The notes: generated by a model from the letters alone, not told the origin. DNA of 55,881 nt from Chloroflexota bacterium (GCA_009837355.1 VXTR01000074.1:1-55881); one strand, 5' to 3'. Shown: positions 42,528 to 50,497, counted from the first letter of the stretch. Translations and numbers: made by a program.

Positions 42528-43172
42528 CTATTCGCTGCCCATAGATTCGTGCACAAACTGTTGAACCAGGACGCGCAGGGCGCTCCAGTGGTCGCCCAGG
42601 GCGGCGCGCTGGGACTCGGTGAGACAGTCATAAGTGAGGTGGTATTGGTCAAAGTACCAGAGAGGAAAGACCCAGAATCCGTCGCCACCGGAGGCCTGTC
42701 CCGCATCGGCCACGGTTTCTACGATGCGACCGGTAGCGCCCTGAACTTCCCAGGATACGAGAGTTTGGCCCTGTCGGGCGATGGCCAGGCCCTCGACGAA
42801 AGCGGCGTTGCGGTCATCCCCGGAGTACGGCTGCAACAGCTCAAGCAGGCGACGCTGTCTCTCAGCATCGTCGGCGGCGGGGCCGGCGAAGCGGCGGGTG
42901 TAGCGGCTTTCCCAGTTGGCGCCCAGCACGGGAACCAGCAGGCCGCCGTCGCTGGCGATGGCGGTTACGCCGGCGACGCGGGACCATTCCTCGGCCTTGG
43001 CGCGGGCGATGGCTTCGTGGGTCGCGGCGGATTCGTCGGGTTCGGCAGACACACCGAGGTCGGCAGGGGTAACCGGGTTCAGGGACAGACCTTCCAGCAG
43101 CCAGCGCAGCATCCGCTGCTTATCGAGATTGCCGGTGGCGAGGAGGATGTCGGGGAGATGAGCCGACGCCAT
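42528..43172 (-). CDS. HAM1/RdgB-like non-canonical NTP pyrophosphatase paralogue
   Basis: The 214-residue protein has the start of a HAM1 fold (ILLATGNLDKQRMLRWLLEG) and ASDGGLLVPVLGANWESRYT in place of the canonical SDDSGLEV...PGVYSARY stretch. The C-terminal part (GDGFWVFPLWYFDQYHLTYD) diverges strongly. It is thus a distant paralogue of RdgB at 23828, possibly with a different nucleotide or metabolite substrate. Its ATG overlaps the upstream stop as TGATG, and MoxR follows after 6 bp. Confidence 0.8.
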   Translation of the reverse strand: MASAHLPDILLATGNLDKQRMLRWLLEGLSLNPVTPADLGVSAEPDESAATHEAIARAKAEEWSRVAGVTAIASDGGLLVPVLGANWESRYTRRFAGPAADDAERQRRLLELLQPYSGDDRNAAFVEGLAIARQGQTLVSWEVQGATGRIVETVADAGQASGGDGFWVFPLWYFDQYHLTYDCLTESQRAALGDHWSALRVLVQQFVHESMGSE

Positions 43173-43570
43173 CAGCCGGGACGTAGAGCTACGTTAATGG
43201 GCAGGCGAGCCATTTCGTTGCCGTCAACTACGACGTGGAAGGCGTGGGGGCCGGCCTGCCGGAAGGTAACGTTGTTGACTTCGGCGATGATGCGGGCGTT
43301 GGCGTCAACGACGCCCTGGCGGGCGGAAAAGGAGATACCTTCGGCAATTCGTTCAATGACGTCCTGGGCGTCCGGGTCGAGCAGGCGAATTTGCATTCGC
43401 TTGTCGCCGGCTTCGGCGGTGGAGTACTCGACGACGCAGACGATGATGAAACGGGGGTGGGTCAGGGGGAAGGAATCGCCCTGCACGGTGTCGATGTCGA
43501 TACCCAGGGCGTGTAGTTTGCCCCGGTCGTCAAAAGCGGAATCGCAGAGGAAAGCCAGTTTTGTGTTCAT
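43172..43570 (-). CDS. DUF6941-like hypothetical protein
   Basis: The 132-residue protein opens NTKLAFLCDSAFDDRGKLHA followed by LGIDIDT, the pattern of DUF6941 proteins, and continues as a beta-rich domain (HPRFIIVCVVEYSTAEAGDK; RMQIRLLDPDAQDV; AFHVVVDGNEMARLPINVAL). Function unknown. AGGGAG lies 8 bp before the ATG. It is the first gene of a run into the HAM1-like and MoxR genes. Confidence 0.7.
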   Translation of the reverse strand: MNTKLAFLCDSAFDDRGKLHALGIDIDTVQGDSFPLTHPRFIIVCVVEYSTAEAGDKRMQIRLLDPDAQDVIERIAEGISFSARQGVVDANARIIAEVNNVTFRQAGPHAFHVVVDGNEMARLPINVALRPG

Positions 43571-43585
43571 ATTCGCGCTCCCTAG

Positions 43586-44977
43586 CTAGTCGCCATCCCC
43601 GTCGCCGCCCACATTGCCGAAAGCCACGCCGGCCGCTGCTGCTGCCGGAGGAACGGTCGCCGGAGCCGGGCCCGGCGTGCGCGCTTCGGGGGGCAGTTGG
43701 TCTTCCCAGTCGGGAATCAGCTCCCGCTTGGTGGTTTCCAGGGTCAGGATGATCAGGACGCCGAGGCCGCTGAAGGCCATGGACAGGATGAAGGCCGGCT
43801 CATAGCCGATGAACTGGATAATGACGCCGGCGGCAACGGTGGAGATACAGTGTCCCATCATGGCGCCGGAAATCTGGAGGCCGTACACGGAGGCGACAGG
43901 GCCGGTGCCGAAATACTGGCGGTTGACCACCGGGTAGGCGGACATCTCACCGCCGAAGCCGAGGCCGAAGACGGCGCCGAACAGGTAGAATGCCCAAACG
44001 TCCTGGGCGAAGAACAGGATGACGACAGACAGGGCCTGAATCGCAAGGGCGGTAGCCATGATGGGTTTGCCGCCGATTTTCTCGGTGATGATGGGAACTG
44101 CGAAGCGGCCGGCGATGCTGAAAATCTGCACCAGGGTCAGGATGACGGCGCCGGTGGTGAAGTCGATGCCGCGCTGGACAGCGAAGTCCACGACGAAGAT
44201 GAGGATGATGCCGTGTCCGGCGCAGCCGAGGCCGTGGATGACGGGCAGATTCCAGAAGGCGCGGGTGTGTCGCATCTGCTTCTGGAAAATCTTCAGTCGC
44301 ACTTTGGCCGCGTCGGGAGTGAATGTAGCGGCGGGCTGTTCGCTGGCCGTCGCGCCATAGGCCCGCAATCCTTTCTCGGTGGGCTGGTTGCGGTAGAAGG
44401 GAACGAGGCCCAGGATGAGGCCGCCGCCGACTGAGCCGATGATGACGAAGGTGGTGGTCCAGCCGAAGGATTCCAGCAGCAGGGAGTACACCGGAGCCAG
44501 CAGGGCCGCTCCCAGACCGCCGGCTGCCCACATCAGGCCGATGGCCAGGCCCAGGCGGCGGCGGAACCACGGGTTGATCGCGGCCATGAGGGGGACGATG
44601 GTGATAGAGGACGTGAGGGCCAGCATCACGCTGTACACCAGGAAAAACTGCCATACCTGGGTGATGAAGCCGATGAGAATCATGCTGCTGCCGAACAGCA
44701 GACCGGCGGCGGTGAGCAGCTTGCGCGAGCCGAGAATGTCGCCGAATCGGCCGCTGAAGGGCGAGGTAAGCGAACCTACGAGGTAGTAGCCAGCCAGGGC
44801 CGCGCCAATGACACCGGCGGACCAGCCAAAACGTCCGTCCTCAGCGCGCAGCTCCGGCACCATAATGCCGGCGGACATGGAGATAGACTGTCCGAAGATT
44901 TGGATGATGGCCAGGATGCCTAGGATGACCCAGGCGTAGTGAAAACGGGCGGGTGGCCGGAGGGCGGTTGAATTCAT
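43586..44977 (-). CDS. MFS transporter, oxalate/formate antiporter-like
   Basis: The 463-residue protein has twelve predicted helices and resembles the OFA/monocarboxylate branch of MFS. It shows HYAWVILGILAIIQIFGQS, the helix 2-3 loop GRFGDILGSRKLLTAAG, NPWFRRRLGLAIGLMWAAGG and a central hydrophilic loop around residues 200-235. The C-terminal 45 residues are Pro/Ala-rich, ending GGDGDGD. It probably moves a carboxylate. It is 15 bp upstream of the DUF6941-like gene in the same direction. Confidence 0.87.
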   Translation of the reverse strand: MNSTALRPPARFHYAWVILGILAIIQIFGQSISMSAGIMVPELRAEDGRFGWSAGVIGAALAGYYLVGSLTSPFSGRFGDILGSRKLLTAAGLLFGSSMILIGFITQVWQFFLVYSVMLALTSSITIVPLMAAINPWFRRRLGLAIGLMWAAGGLGAALLAPVYSLLLESFGWTTTFVIIGSVGGGLILGLVPFYRNQPTEKGLRAYGATASEQPAATFTPDAAKVRLKIFQKQMRHTRAFWNLPVIHGLGCAGHGIILIFVVDFAVQRGIDFTTGAVILTLVQIFSIAGRFAVPIITEKIGGKPIMATALAIQALSVVILFFAQDVWAFYLFGAVFGLGFGGEMSAYPVVNRQYFGTGPVASVYGLQISGAMMGHCISTVAAGVIIQFIGYEPAFILSMAFSGLGVLIILTLETTKRELIPDWEDQLPPEARTPGPAPATVPPAAAAAGVAFGNVGGDGDGD

Positions 44978-45020
44978 TGACGTGCAGGGATTGCCTGGTG
45001 ACCGAGGCGGCGAAAATCAA

Positions 45021-45320
45021 CTAGTGCAGAGGACACGCACCCAGCAGGGCTTTGCCCCACCAGGTATCGGCGGGAGCACTGCCGTTGGCGGCGGAGGCGA
45101 GGCGGGGCACGTTGTCGGACGCTCCGGCGGTAGTCGGAGTGTATGGCGTGGAGACGTTGCCGGCGAACCCGACGGTGGCGCCGGAGAGCACACCGGCCAC
45201 GTCGGTGTCGCTGCTGGCGGAGACGGCCCAGGCACCGAAGAAAATCAGCAACATGATAGTGGCCAACATTCCACCGATGGAGGTAACCATAGCCGCATTT
45301 CGCCGCGTGTAAGCAAGCAT
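45021..45320 (-). CDS. Small single-pass membrane protein
   Basis: The 99-residue product has one strong hydrophobic helix (residues about 15-33, SIGGMLATIMLLIFFGAWAV) after a short basic N-terminus, then a Ser/Thr/Gly-rich stretch and a C-terminus with TWWGKALLGACPLH. No family recognised. It has no ribosome binding site; a TACAAT box ends only 9 bp before the ATG, so the mRNA may be leaderless. Confidence 0.5.
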   Translation of the reverse strand: MLAYTRRNAAMVTSIGGMLATIMLLIFFGAWAVSASSDTDVAGVLSGATVGFAGNVSTPYTPTTAGASDNVPRLASAANGSAPADTWWGKALLGACPLH

Positions 45321-45329
45321 AGCGGGGTT

Positions 45330-45335
45330 ATTGTA
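45330..45335 (-). promoter_or_regulatory. -10 box for a possible leaderless transcript
   Basis: The minus strand reads TACAAT, 9 bp before the ATG at 45320. Transcription starting about 7 bp after the box would leave almost no leader. A matching -35 is not evident. Confidence 0.4.
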
Positions 45336-45394
45336 CTACTGAGCGGCGAAACCTGCCATGCTTACGATGAGACGCTTGGACAGGTTAAGAGCGG

Positions 45395-46549
45395 TCAGTC
45401 GGCGAGGCTTTGCTGGAAGACCTGGTCCCAGGCGAGGGCCCACGGGGGGCGCAGGTAGCCCAGGGCGCGCACGTCGTCGTACCACACGGACAGGGGGGAG
45501 TAGCGGGTGTAGGCGCTGCCGCCGGTAAGTTTGCAGAGGCGTCCCAGACAGTCCTCGGAGAGGCGGGCGACGCTTTCCTTGGCCAACAGGAGCTCACGGC
45601 GTCCGGTGTTGGTTTCGAGGCAGCGGATTGCGCCCTCCCAAGCCTGGCCGATGAGCCAGGCTTCCTGCTCGGCGTGGGCCCATTCCACCTGCTGGAAGGC
45701 GCGGAGGCCGGCGTCGGAGGCGAGGCCGTTCTTGATGCGGGGGCGGACATAGTCCATGGCAGCGTCCACGACGCCGACGATTACGGAGAGGAAGGCGGCT
45801 GCGCCGAGTCCGCCGTTGGCGCCCATCAACTCGGCCTGGTGGTTGGGCCAGGCGACGCGGGTGGCCGGGAAGTTGGCAAATTCAAAGGCGTGGCTATTGG
45901 TGGATTTCATGCCGTGGCCGCGCCATTCGGCGGTGAGCTTCAGGCCGGTGGAGCCGTCCCAAGGGTGGTTGCGGACTTCCATGAAGAAGAGGTCGGGTAC
46001 GGTTTCACCGGCGGCCAGGGCGCGGGTGGTCATAAATGAAGTGAGGCCGGAACCGCTGCCGAAGTGCTTTTGACCGGAGATGCGGTAGCCGAACTCGGTG
46101 GCGCCGTCGGGTTCGCAGACGCTGGCGGTGCGAGCGGTGTCGCCGCCGGAGCCGGGTTCGCTGACGATGGTGCCCCACCAACAGCCACTGTGGACGCTGT
46201 CGAAAACCTGGTTGCGCTGTTTGACCCAGCCGGCGGCGTAGGGTTCGGGAACGGTGGGCATCCGCCAGGAGGACAGGACCAGATGATGCATGGCGCTGGC
46301 CAGAGTGATGGACGGGTCGCCGGTGGCCAGGACGCGGAGCATGGAGCAGATTGGGCGGGCCGACTGTTCCAGGGATTCCCAGGTGCCGCCCAGGCCGGTG
46401 GGCACGGCCATGAGGGGCACGCCGATCTGGGCAAGGCGGGCGTAGTCGGCCGGGTCGCCCTTGGTGCGCTGCTGACGGTCGGCGCGCTGTTCGGCCCACT
46501 CGGCGGCGACGGCGGGGGCCTGCTCCAGGATGGATGGGATGGTGGTCAT
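45395..46549 (-). CDS. Acyl-CoA dehydrogenase-like flavoprotein (DszC/monooxygenase-like)
   Basis: The 384-residue protein has the acyl-CoA dehydrogenase fold: TGDPSITLASAMHHLVLSSW in the helical N-domain, GTIVSEPGSGGDTARTASVC and YRISGQKHFGSGSGLTSFMT in the beta domain, and RLCKLTGGSAYTRYSPLSVW in the C-terminal bundle. The usual catalytic Glu of acyl-CoA dehydrogenases is not obvious, which is a trait of the FMN-dependent DszC-type monooxygenases. It starts 6 bp after the sulfite-oxidase-like gene, with GGAG 9 bp before the ATG, so the two form an operon. A role in sulfur-compound oxidation is an inference. Confidence 0.85.
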   Translation of the reverse strand: MTTIPSILEQAPAVAAEWAEQRADRQQRTKGDPADYARLAQIGVPLMAVPTGLGGTWESLEQSARPICSMLRVLATGDPSITLASAMHHLVLSSWRMPTVPEPYAAGWVKQRNQVFDSVHSGCWWGTIVSEPGSGGDTARTASVCEPDGATEFGYRISGQKHFGSGSGLTSFMTTRALAAGETVPDLFFMEVRNHPWDGSTGLKLTAEWRGHGMKSTNSHAFEFANFPATRVAWPNHQAELMGANGGLGAAAFLSVIVGVVDAAMDYVRPRIKNGLASDAGLRAFQQVEWAHAEQEAWLIGQAWEGAIRCLETNTGRRELLLAKESVARLSEDCLGRLCKLTGGSAYTRYSPLSVWYDDVRALGYLRPPWALAWDQVFQQSLAD

Positions 46550-46555
46550 ATATTG

Positions 46556-47761
46556 CTACTCCACCGTGATGTCGTACCCGACGATGGCGCTGAAGTTCTT
46601 GCGCATATTGTTGTAGCGGGGTTCGTGGGACTGAACCTGCCCGACGCTGTCGGTGGCCCGGGACATTACCGTGTAATCGCCGGGGGCGGCGTCCCAGACC
46701 CACGACCAGCGGCGCCACATCCAGCGCTCGGCCGGCTCTTCCAGGCGGGCGGGCTGCCAGGTTTGGCCGCCGTCCACGCTGACGTCCACCTGGGTGATTG
46801 CGCCGCCGCCGCTCCAGGCGTAGCCGCGGACGACATGCTGGCCGGCGGGCAGGGTTCGGGTGTCGTCGTTGGGCTGGGAGACGAGGGACTTGACGCCGAT
46901 GGTGGTGATGAGTTCCTTGTTGGGATCGTCGGGGGAGTCGCCGTAGTAGTAGAAGTTGTAGTGATACCAGCAGTCGGGTTCGTGGTCGAGGACTTCCAGG
47001 CGGCGGAGCCACTTGACGGACCAGTTGCCGGACCAGCCGGGCACGAGGAGGCGGATGGGGGCGCCGTGAAGATGCTCAAGAACCTGGCCGTTCTGGGCGT
47101 AGGCGAGGATAGTGTCGGGATGGAGGGCCTTCTGCAGGGGCAGGCCCTTGTCGTAGAAGAAGGGTTCGGTGCCCTCGGCGGCGGTGGCGGGCACGCCCTC
47201 GTCCCAGCCCTCGGCGCGGATGTGAGTGGCGCGCCCGGTGAGGCCGGCCGCGTTGAGGATGGCGGCCAGGGGGACGCCGGTCCACTCGCTGCCGGAGAGA
47301 ATCATGCGCTCCTGGGTGCGAGAGGGGCGAGGGCCCTCGCCCTTGAAGTACTCGAAGTAGGTGGCGTCGCTGCCGGAGCACTCCATTACGGTGCGGACGG
47401 AGCGGGACGGGAAGCGCCGCAGGTCGTCGTAGGAAAGGCGCAGGGGCTTTTTGACCTCGCCGTCCACGGAGAGGGACCAGTTGTTGGCGGAGACGGTTTC
47501 GGGGACGCCGAAGTGCTGCACCACGTAGTGCAGCTCGGTGGGGGTAATCAGACCTTCCAGGTCCATGACCGGGGTGCGGACGCGCTCGGTTTTTCCGTCG
47601 GGGCGCTGGAGGGTAACGGGCTCGACTTTGCGATGGGGCCAGCCGTACCAGCTATCGGTGGTGTCGTCGGAATCCGCGGCTTCGGCGCCGTTCATCTGGA
47701 GAAAGTCGGGACGGGCGGTGTCGCCATCCTGGGTTTGGGACGGGTTTTGCGGGGTAGTCAT
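46556..47761 (-). CDS. Sulfite oxidase-family molybdopterin oxidoreductase
   Basis: The 401-residue protein is of the sulfite oxidase/SorA/YedY-related family that oxidises sulfite or similar substrates using Mo-molybdopterin. The Mo-ligating Cys is Cys128 in VMECSGSDATYF. NNWSLSVDGEV, HGAPIRLLVPGWSGNWSVKW and LEVLDHEPDCWYHY follow, then a C-terminal dimerisation domain (AITQVDVSVDGGQTWQPA). No Tat or Sec signal peptide is visible after ATG 47761, suggesting a cytoplasmic enzyme. AGGAGG lies 10 bp upstream. Moco genes moaA and moaC are at 24424-25954. Confidence 0.92.
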   Translation of the reverse strand: MTTPQNPSQTQDGDTARPDFLQMNGAEAADSDDTTDSWYGWPHRKVEPVTLQRPDGKTERVRTPVMDLEGLITPTELHYVVQHFGVPETVSANNWSLSVDGEVKKPLRLSYDDLRRFPSRSVRTVMECSGSDATYFEYFKGEGPRPSRTQERMILSGSEWTGVPLAAILNAAGLTGRATHIRAEGWDEGVPATAAEGTEPFFYDKGLPLQKALHPDTILAYAQNGQVLEHLHGAPIRLLVPGWSGNWSVKWLRRLEVLDHEPDCWYHYNFYYYGDSPDDPNKELITTIGVKSLVSQPNDDTRTLPAGQHVVRGYAWSGGGAITQVDVSVDGGQTWQPARLEEPAERWMWRRWSWVWDAAPGDYTVMSRATDSVGQVQSHEPRYNNMRKNFSAIVGYDITVE

Positions 47762-47870
47762 CGGGCAAGCGCCTCCTGGGATGTTGCGGGCCGTTCTAGG
47801 GCCGACGCTAAAATGCTGCGCGTGCCAGTTTCCCACGCCGGCGGGCGGAGGGCAAGGGGCGGGGGAGGTT

Positions 47871-47879
47871 TGGTACAAT
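47871..47879 (+). promoter_or_regulatory. Extended -10 promoter of the small CxxC gene
   Basis: TGGTACAAT (TGn plus a 5/6 -10 match), 17 bp before the ATG at 47897. No clear -35. This is the fourth extended -10 of this kind in the window. Confidence 0.6.
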
Positions 47880-47896
47880 GGCGCTGAGAGGGGCTG

Positions 47897-48148
47897 ATGA
47901 CTACGCTGCACATCATTGTGGAGATTACCGAGCAGGTGCCTACGGGGCGCACCGAGTGGCGGGTGGACTGCGCCGAGTGCGGCTGGTACGACATCTTCGA
48001 CGACCGCCGCCGGTCTGAGGACGCGGCGACCCGGCACGTGGGGGATACGCACGGCGACCAGCGGGCTTACAACCGTATCACGCAGACGCTGCGGATTGAG
48101 CCGAACCCGGAGGAAGGGGAGCTGGTGGAATCCCCCGCGCGTCCTTAG
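47897..48148 (+). CDS. Small CxxC...H protein, possible zinc-binding
   Basis: This 83-residue protein contains CAECGW near residue 25 and RHVGDTHGDQR near residue 46, a Cys-x2-Cys...His-x4-His arrangement that could bind zinc. The context DCAECGWYDIFDDRRRSEDA followed by AATRHVGDTHG resembles small zinc-ribbon proteins. It has its own extended -10 promoter and GAGAGGGG before the ATG. It is divergent from the sulfite-oxidase-like gene. Function unknown. Confidence 0.65.
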   Translation: MTTLHIIVEITEQVPTGRTEWRVDCAECGWYDIFDDRRRSEDAATRHVGDTHGDQRAYNRITQTLRIEPNPEEGELVESPARP

Positions 48149-48169
48149 ACAGGCTCAGGATGAGCGGGA
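48141..48169. repeat. Short dispersed repeat, copy A
   Basis: GTCCTTAGACAGGCTCAGGA followed by TGAGCGGG. A close copy in the same orientation (GTCCTTTGACAAGCTCAGGA, then TGAGGGG) lies at 49876-49902, so the pair flanks the rhodanese gene. The first bases overlap the end of the small CxxC gene. Confidence 0.7.
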
Positions 48170-48187
48170 GAATCCCCCTCACCCTAA

Positions 48188-48210
48188 CCCTCTCCCGCGA
48201 GGGGAGAGGG
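48188..48210. terminator. CTCTCCC palindrome between convergent genes
   Basis: CCCTCTCCC-GCGA-GGGGAGAGGG forms a 9-bp stem between the small CxxC gene and the 3' end of the rhodanese gene. It has a terminator-like position but no T-run, and belongs to a repeat type also seen at 27578-27620. Confidence 0.5.
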
Positions 48211-48240
48211 GACTTGTTGCACTCTCCGGCGGAGGGGAGG

Positions 48241-49857
48241 TTAGTCGGCGGCGTATTTTGCGCCTAGTTCGGTTTCCCAGCGGAGGTAGTGCTGCATATC
48301 GGCGTAGGTGCGGTCGGGGCCGCTGAACACGATGTCGGCGGGAGTGCGCATCACGCCGGTTAGTCCTTCCTCCACGGGCAGGCCGGCGGCGCGCCAGGCC
48401 GTCATTCCTCCATCCAGGGCGGCGACGTTGGAGTAGCCCATTGCCTGGAGGGTGGCGGCGGCGAGCAAGGACTGCCGGCCGTCACCGCAGGTTACGATGA
48501 CGCGGGCGTGGGTGTCGGGCGCGAAGTCGGCAATCTGCCACTCGAGCCAGCCGCGGGGCGCCCAGTGGGCGCCGAGGACGTGGCCGCGGGAGAAGTCGCG
48601 GCTGGTGTCCACGAAGATAACAACGGCGGATGAGTCGTTCTGCACGTCGGAGGCGGATAGGGTGGTTACGGAGTTACGGGCGTCGAGGAGGGGCTGGGGC
48701 TCGCCGGCGCCGCTGATGGAGCCGTCGAACTGGGCGCCGGCGTTGGAGCCGGATTCCAGGGGGCGACCGGCGGCAGCCCAGGCGCCGACACCGCCGTCCA
48801 GGGCGTACACTTCTTCATAGCCCAGCTGTCGATACCAAGACGCAACGAGGGTGGCGCGGGCTTTGCCGTCGCAGCAGAAGACGATGGGGGCGTTCTTGAC
48901 GACGGCAACGTCATCGCTGCGCTGGACGCACTGTCCGCCGGGGAACCAGCGGAAGCCGGCGATGCGGCCCTGGTCGTATTCCTCGGCGGTGCGAACGTCG
49001 ATGAAATAGACGCTCTCATTTTGGCGGCGGTCAATCAGAGCGTCCAGGCCGTTTACGTCGAGGAAGCGGACGCCGTCTTCGGATGCGCAGCGGTCGGCAT
49101 AGGCTTCGGCGGCGGCGCGGCCGGCATTGGAGACGCCGGGCAGTTGGTCGCGGTCGGCGCCGGATTCCAACTCGTAACCGGCCAGAACCCAGCCGGAGGT
49201 GCCGTTTTTGAGGCCGACGACTTCCCGGTCAAGGCCCATGCGCTGGAGGATGCGGGTGCCGATGATGCTGCGGGTGCGGCCGGCGCAGTTGATGACGACG
49301 GTGGTGTCCGGGTCAAGGTCGGCGGTTACGTCGGTGATGCGCAGGGCGAGTTCGCCGCCGGGGAGGCTGCGTCCGCCAGGGATGCAGAAACGGCGGTATT
49401 CCTCGGGCGTGCGGGTGTCCAGGATGACCATCTTGTCGCCGCGCTCCATGCGGGCGTGGAGTTCCATGGCGTCGATTTCGGGCACGTGGTGGACGACTTC
49501 CATCTTTTCGCCGAAATCCTTGCTGGGGACGTTGACGCCCCACTCGGTGGGGTGGTCGAGGCTCATCCAGCGGTTGACGCCGCCGTCGAGCCAGGCCACG
49601 TTGGAGTAGCACATGTTTTCAACGGTGTCCACGGCGCGGGCGACGCGGTGGCCGTCATCGTCGCAGAGGGCGACCAAGGTAGACGGATGGGGGACGGCAA
49701 CGGCGAGGTCAAACTCCAGCATACGGCGTGGTATGAGGCTGCTGCCGGGGATGTGGCTGGCGTTGTATTCGCCTGGTTCACGGACGTCGATGAGGGCGAA
49801 AGGCGTGTTGCCGTCGAAGAGTTCGAGCAACTGGGCGGGGGTGATTGGTTGGGCCAT
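48241..49857 (-). CDS. Four-domain rhodanese protein
   Basis: The 538-residue protein is built of four rhodanese domains, residues about 1-110, 120-235, 265-370 and 395-500. Each keeps an active-site cysteine: Cys65 (VALCDDDGHR), Cys191 (VINCAGRTRS), Cys328/Cys329 (IVFCCDGKAR) and Cys457 (IVTCGDGRQS). Each also has the DV/DT-R start (IDVREPGEY, LDTRTPEEY, IDVRTAEEY, VDTSRDFSR) and LDGG...W exit. Rhodaneses move sulfane sulfur as persulfides. ATG 49857 follows GGAG by 8 bp. It lies 52 bp behind the thiol-dioxygenase-like gene, with a repeat between, and probably shares its operon. No signal peptide. Confidence 0.92.
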   Translation of the reverse strand: MAQPITPAQLLELFDGNTPFALIDVREPGEYNASHIPGSSLIPRRMLEFDLAVAVPHPSTLVALCDDDGHRVARAVDTVENMCYSNVAWLDGGVNRWMSLDHPTEWGVNVPSKDFGEKMEVVHHVPEIDAMELHARMERGDKMVILDTRTPEEYRRFCIPGGRSLPGGELALRITDVTADLDPDTTVVINCAGRTRSIIGTRILQRMGLDREVVGLKNGTSGWVLAGYELESGADRDQLPGVSNAGRAAAEAYADRCASEDGVRFLDVNGLDALIDRRQNESVYFIDVRTAEEYDQGRIAGFRWFPGGQCVQRSDDVAVVKNAPIVFCCDGKARATLVASWYRQLGYEEVYALDGGVGAWAAAGRPLESGSNAGAQFDGSISGAGEPQPLLDARNSVTTLSASDVQNDSSAVVIFVDTSRDFSRGHVLGAHWAPRGWLEWQIADFAPDTHARVIVTCGDGRQSLLAAATLQAMGYSNVAALDGGMTAWRAAGLPVEEGLTGVMRTPADIVFSGPDRTYADMQHYLRWETELGAKYAAD

Positions 49858-49875
49858 GGGTATATCTCCGTGACG

Positions 49876-49902
49876 GTCCTTTGACAAGCTCAGGATGAGG
49901 GG
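49876..49902. repeat. Short dispersed repeat, copy B
   Basis: GTCCTTTGACAAGCTCAGGA plus TGAGGGG, the direct-orientation partner of the copy at 48141-48169. It occupies the gap between the dioxygenase-like and rhodanese genes. Confidence 0.7.
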
Positions 49903-49909
49903 ACGCGGG

Positions 49910-50497
49910 TTAGCAGTTGTCGTACTTTTCGGTCATCATCTGCTTGACGGCGCCGGTTTCCAGGTCGTAGCGGACGCGCTCCAGGCCGCGCAGGTCGTTG
50001 CCGTACACGTGGATTTCGACGGTGGGCCGGTCGGTGAAGTTGTCCATCTGGTGAATCTCGTCAACTTCGGGGATGAGCAGGCTGATTTCGCCGGGCTTGA
50101 CGACGGCGGAGCGGTCGCGTTCGAGCTGGGCCCAGTCGTCGCGCCGGTGGTCGTCAACGCGGCGGAAGCGGGTTTCGGTGAGGGCGTTGTCCATTACGCC
50201 AATCATGCCCCAGGTGCGATGGTCATGGGGCGCGGCGTGGTCGCCCGGCCCCCAGACGACGGCGGTTACCAGCAGGCCACTGTCGGGGCTGTGGTGAAGC
50301 AGCCAGGAGCCGTGATTGGCGCGGCTGCCGGCGCCGACCGGCTTGCGGAACCGCTCTGGGATAGCATCGGGGTTGGCGATCAGGCGGGAAAGATAATCGG
50401 AGCCGCGGTCGAAGATTTTCTCATTGTTGGGCTGGGTGGCCAGCAGGTTTTCCATCTCGTGAACGAAGTCGTCCAGCGTATATTTGACGGCTACCAT
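49910..50497 (-). CDS. Thiol dioxygenase-like cupin (cysteine dioxygenase family)
   Basis: The 195-residue cupin resembles the cysteine/3-mercaptopropionate dioxygenase family, which oxidise thiols to sulfinates with a 3-His iron site. Likely ligands are His91 and His93 (APHDHRTWG) and His149 (DEIHQMDN); His163 in EIHVYG matches a conserved active-site region residue. The start at ATG 50497 has AGGAGG 7 bp upstream. Neighbouring rhodanese and sulfite-oxidase genes fit a route from organic thiol to sulfite to sulfate, which is an inference. The thiol substrate is unknown. Confidence 0.87.
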   Translation of the reverse strand: MVAVKYTLDDFVHEMENLLATQPNNEKIFDRGSDYLSRLIANPDAIPERFRKPVGAGSRANHGSWLLHHSPDSGLLVTAVVWGPGDHAAPHDHRTWGMIGVMDNALTETRFRRVDDHRRDDWAQLERDRSAVVKPGEISLLIPEVDEIHQMDNFTDRPTVEIHVYGNDLRGLERVRYDLETGAVKQMMTEKYDNC

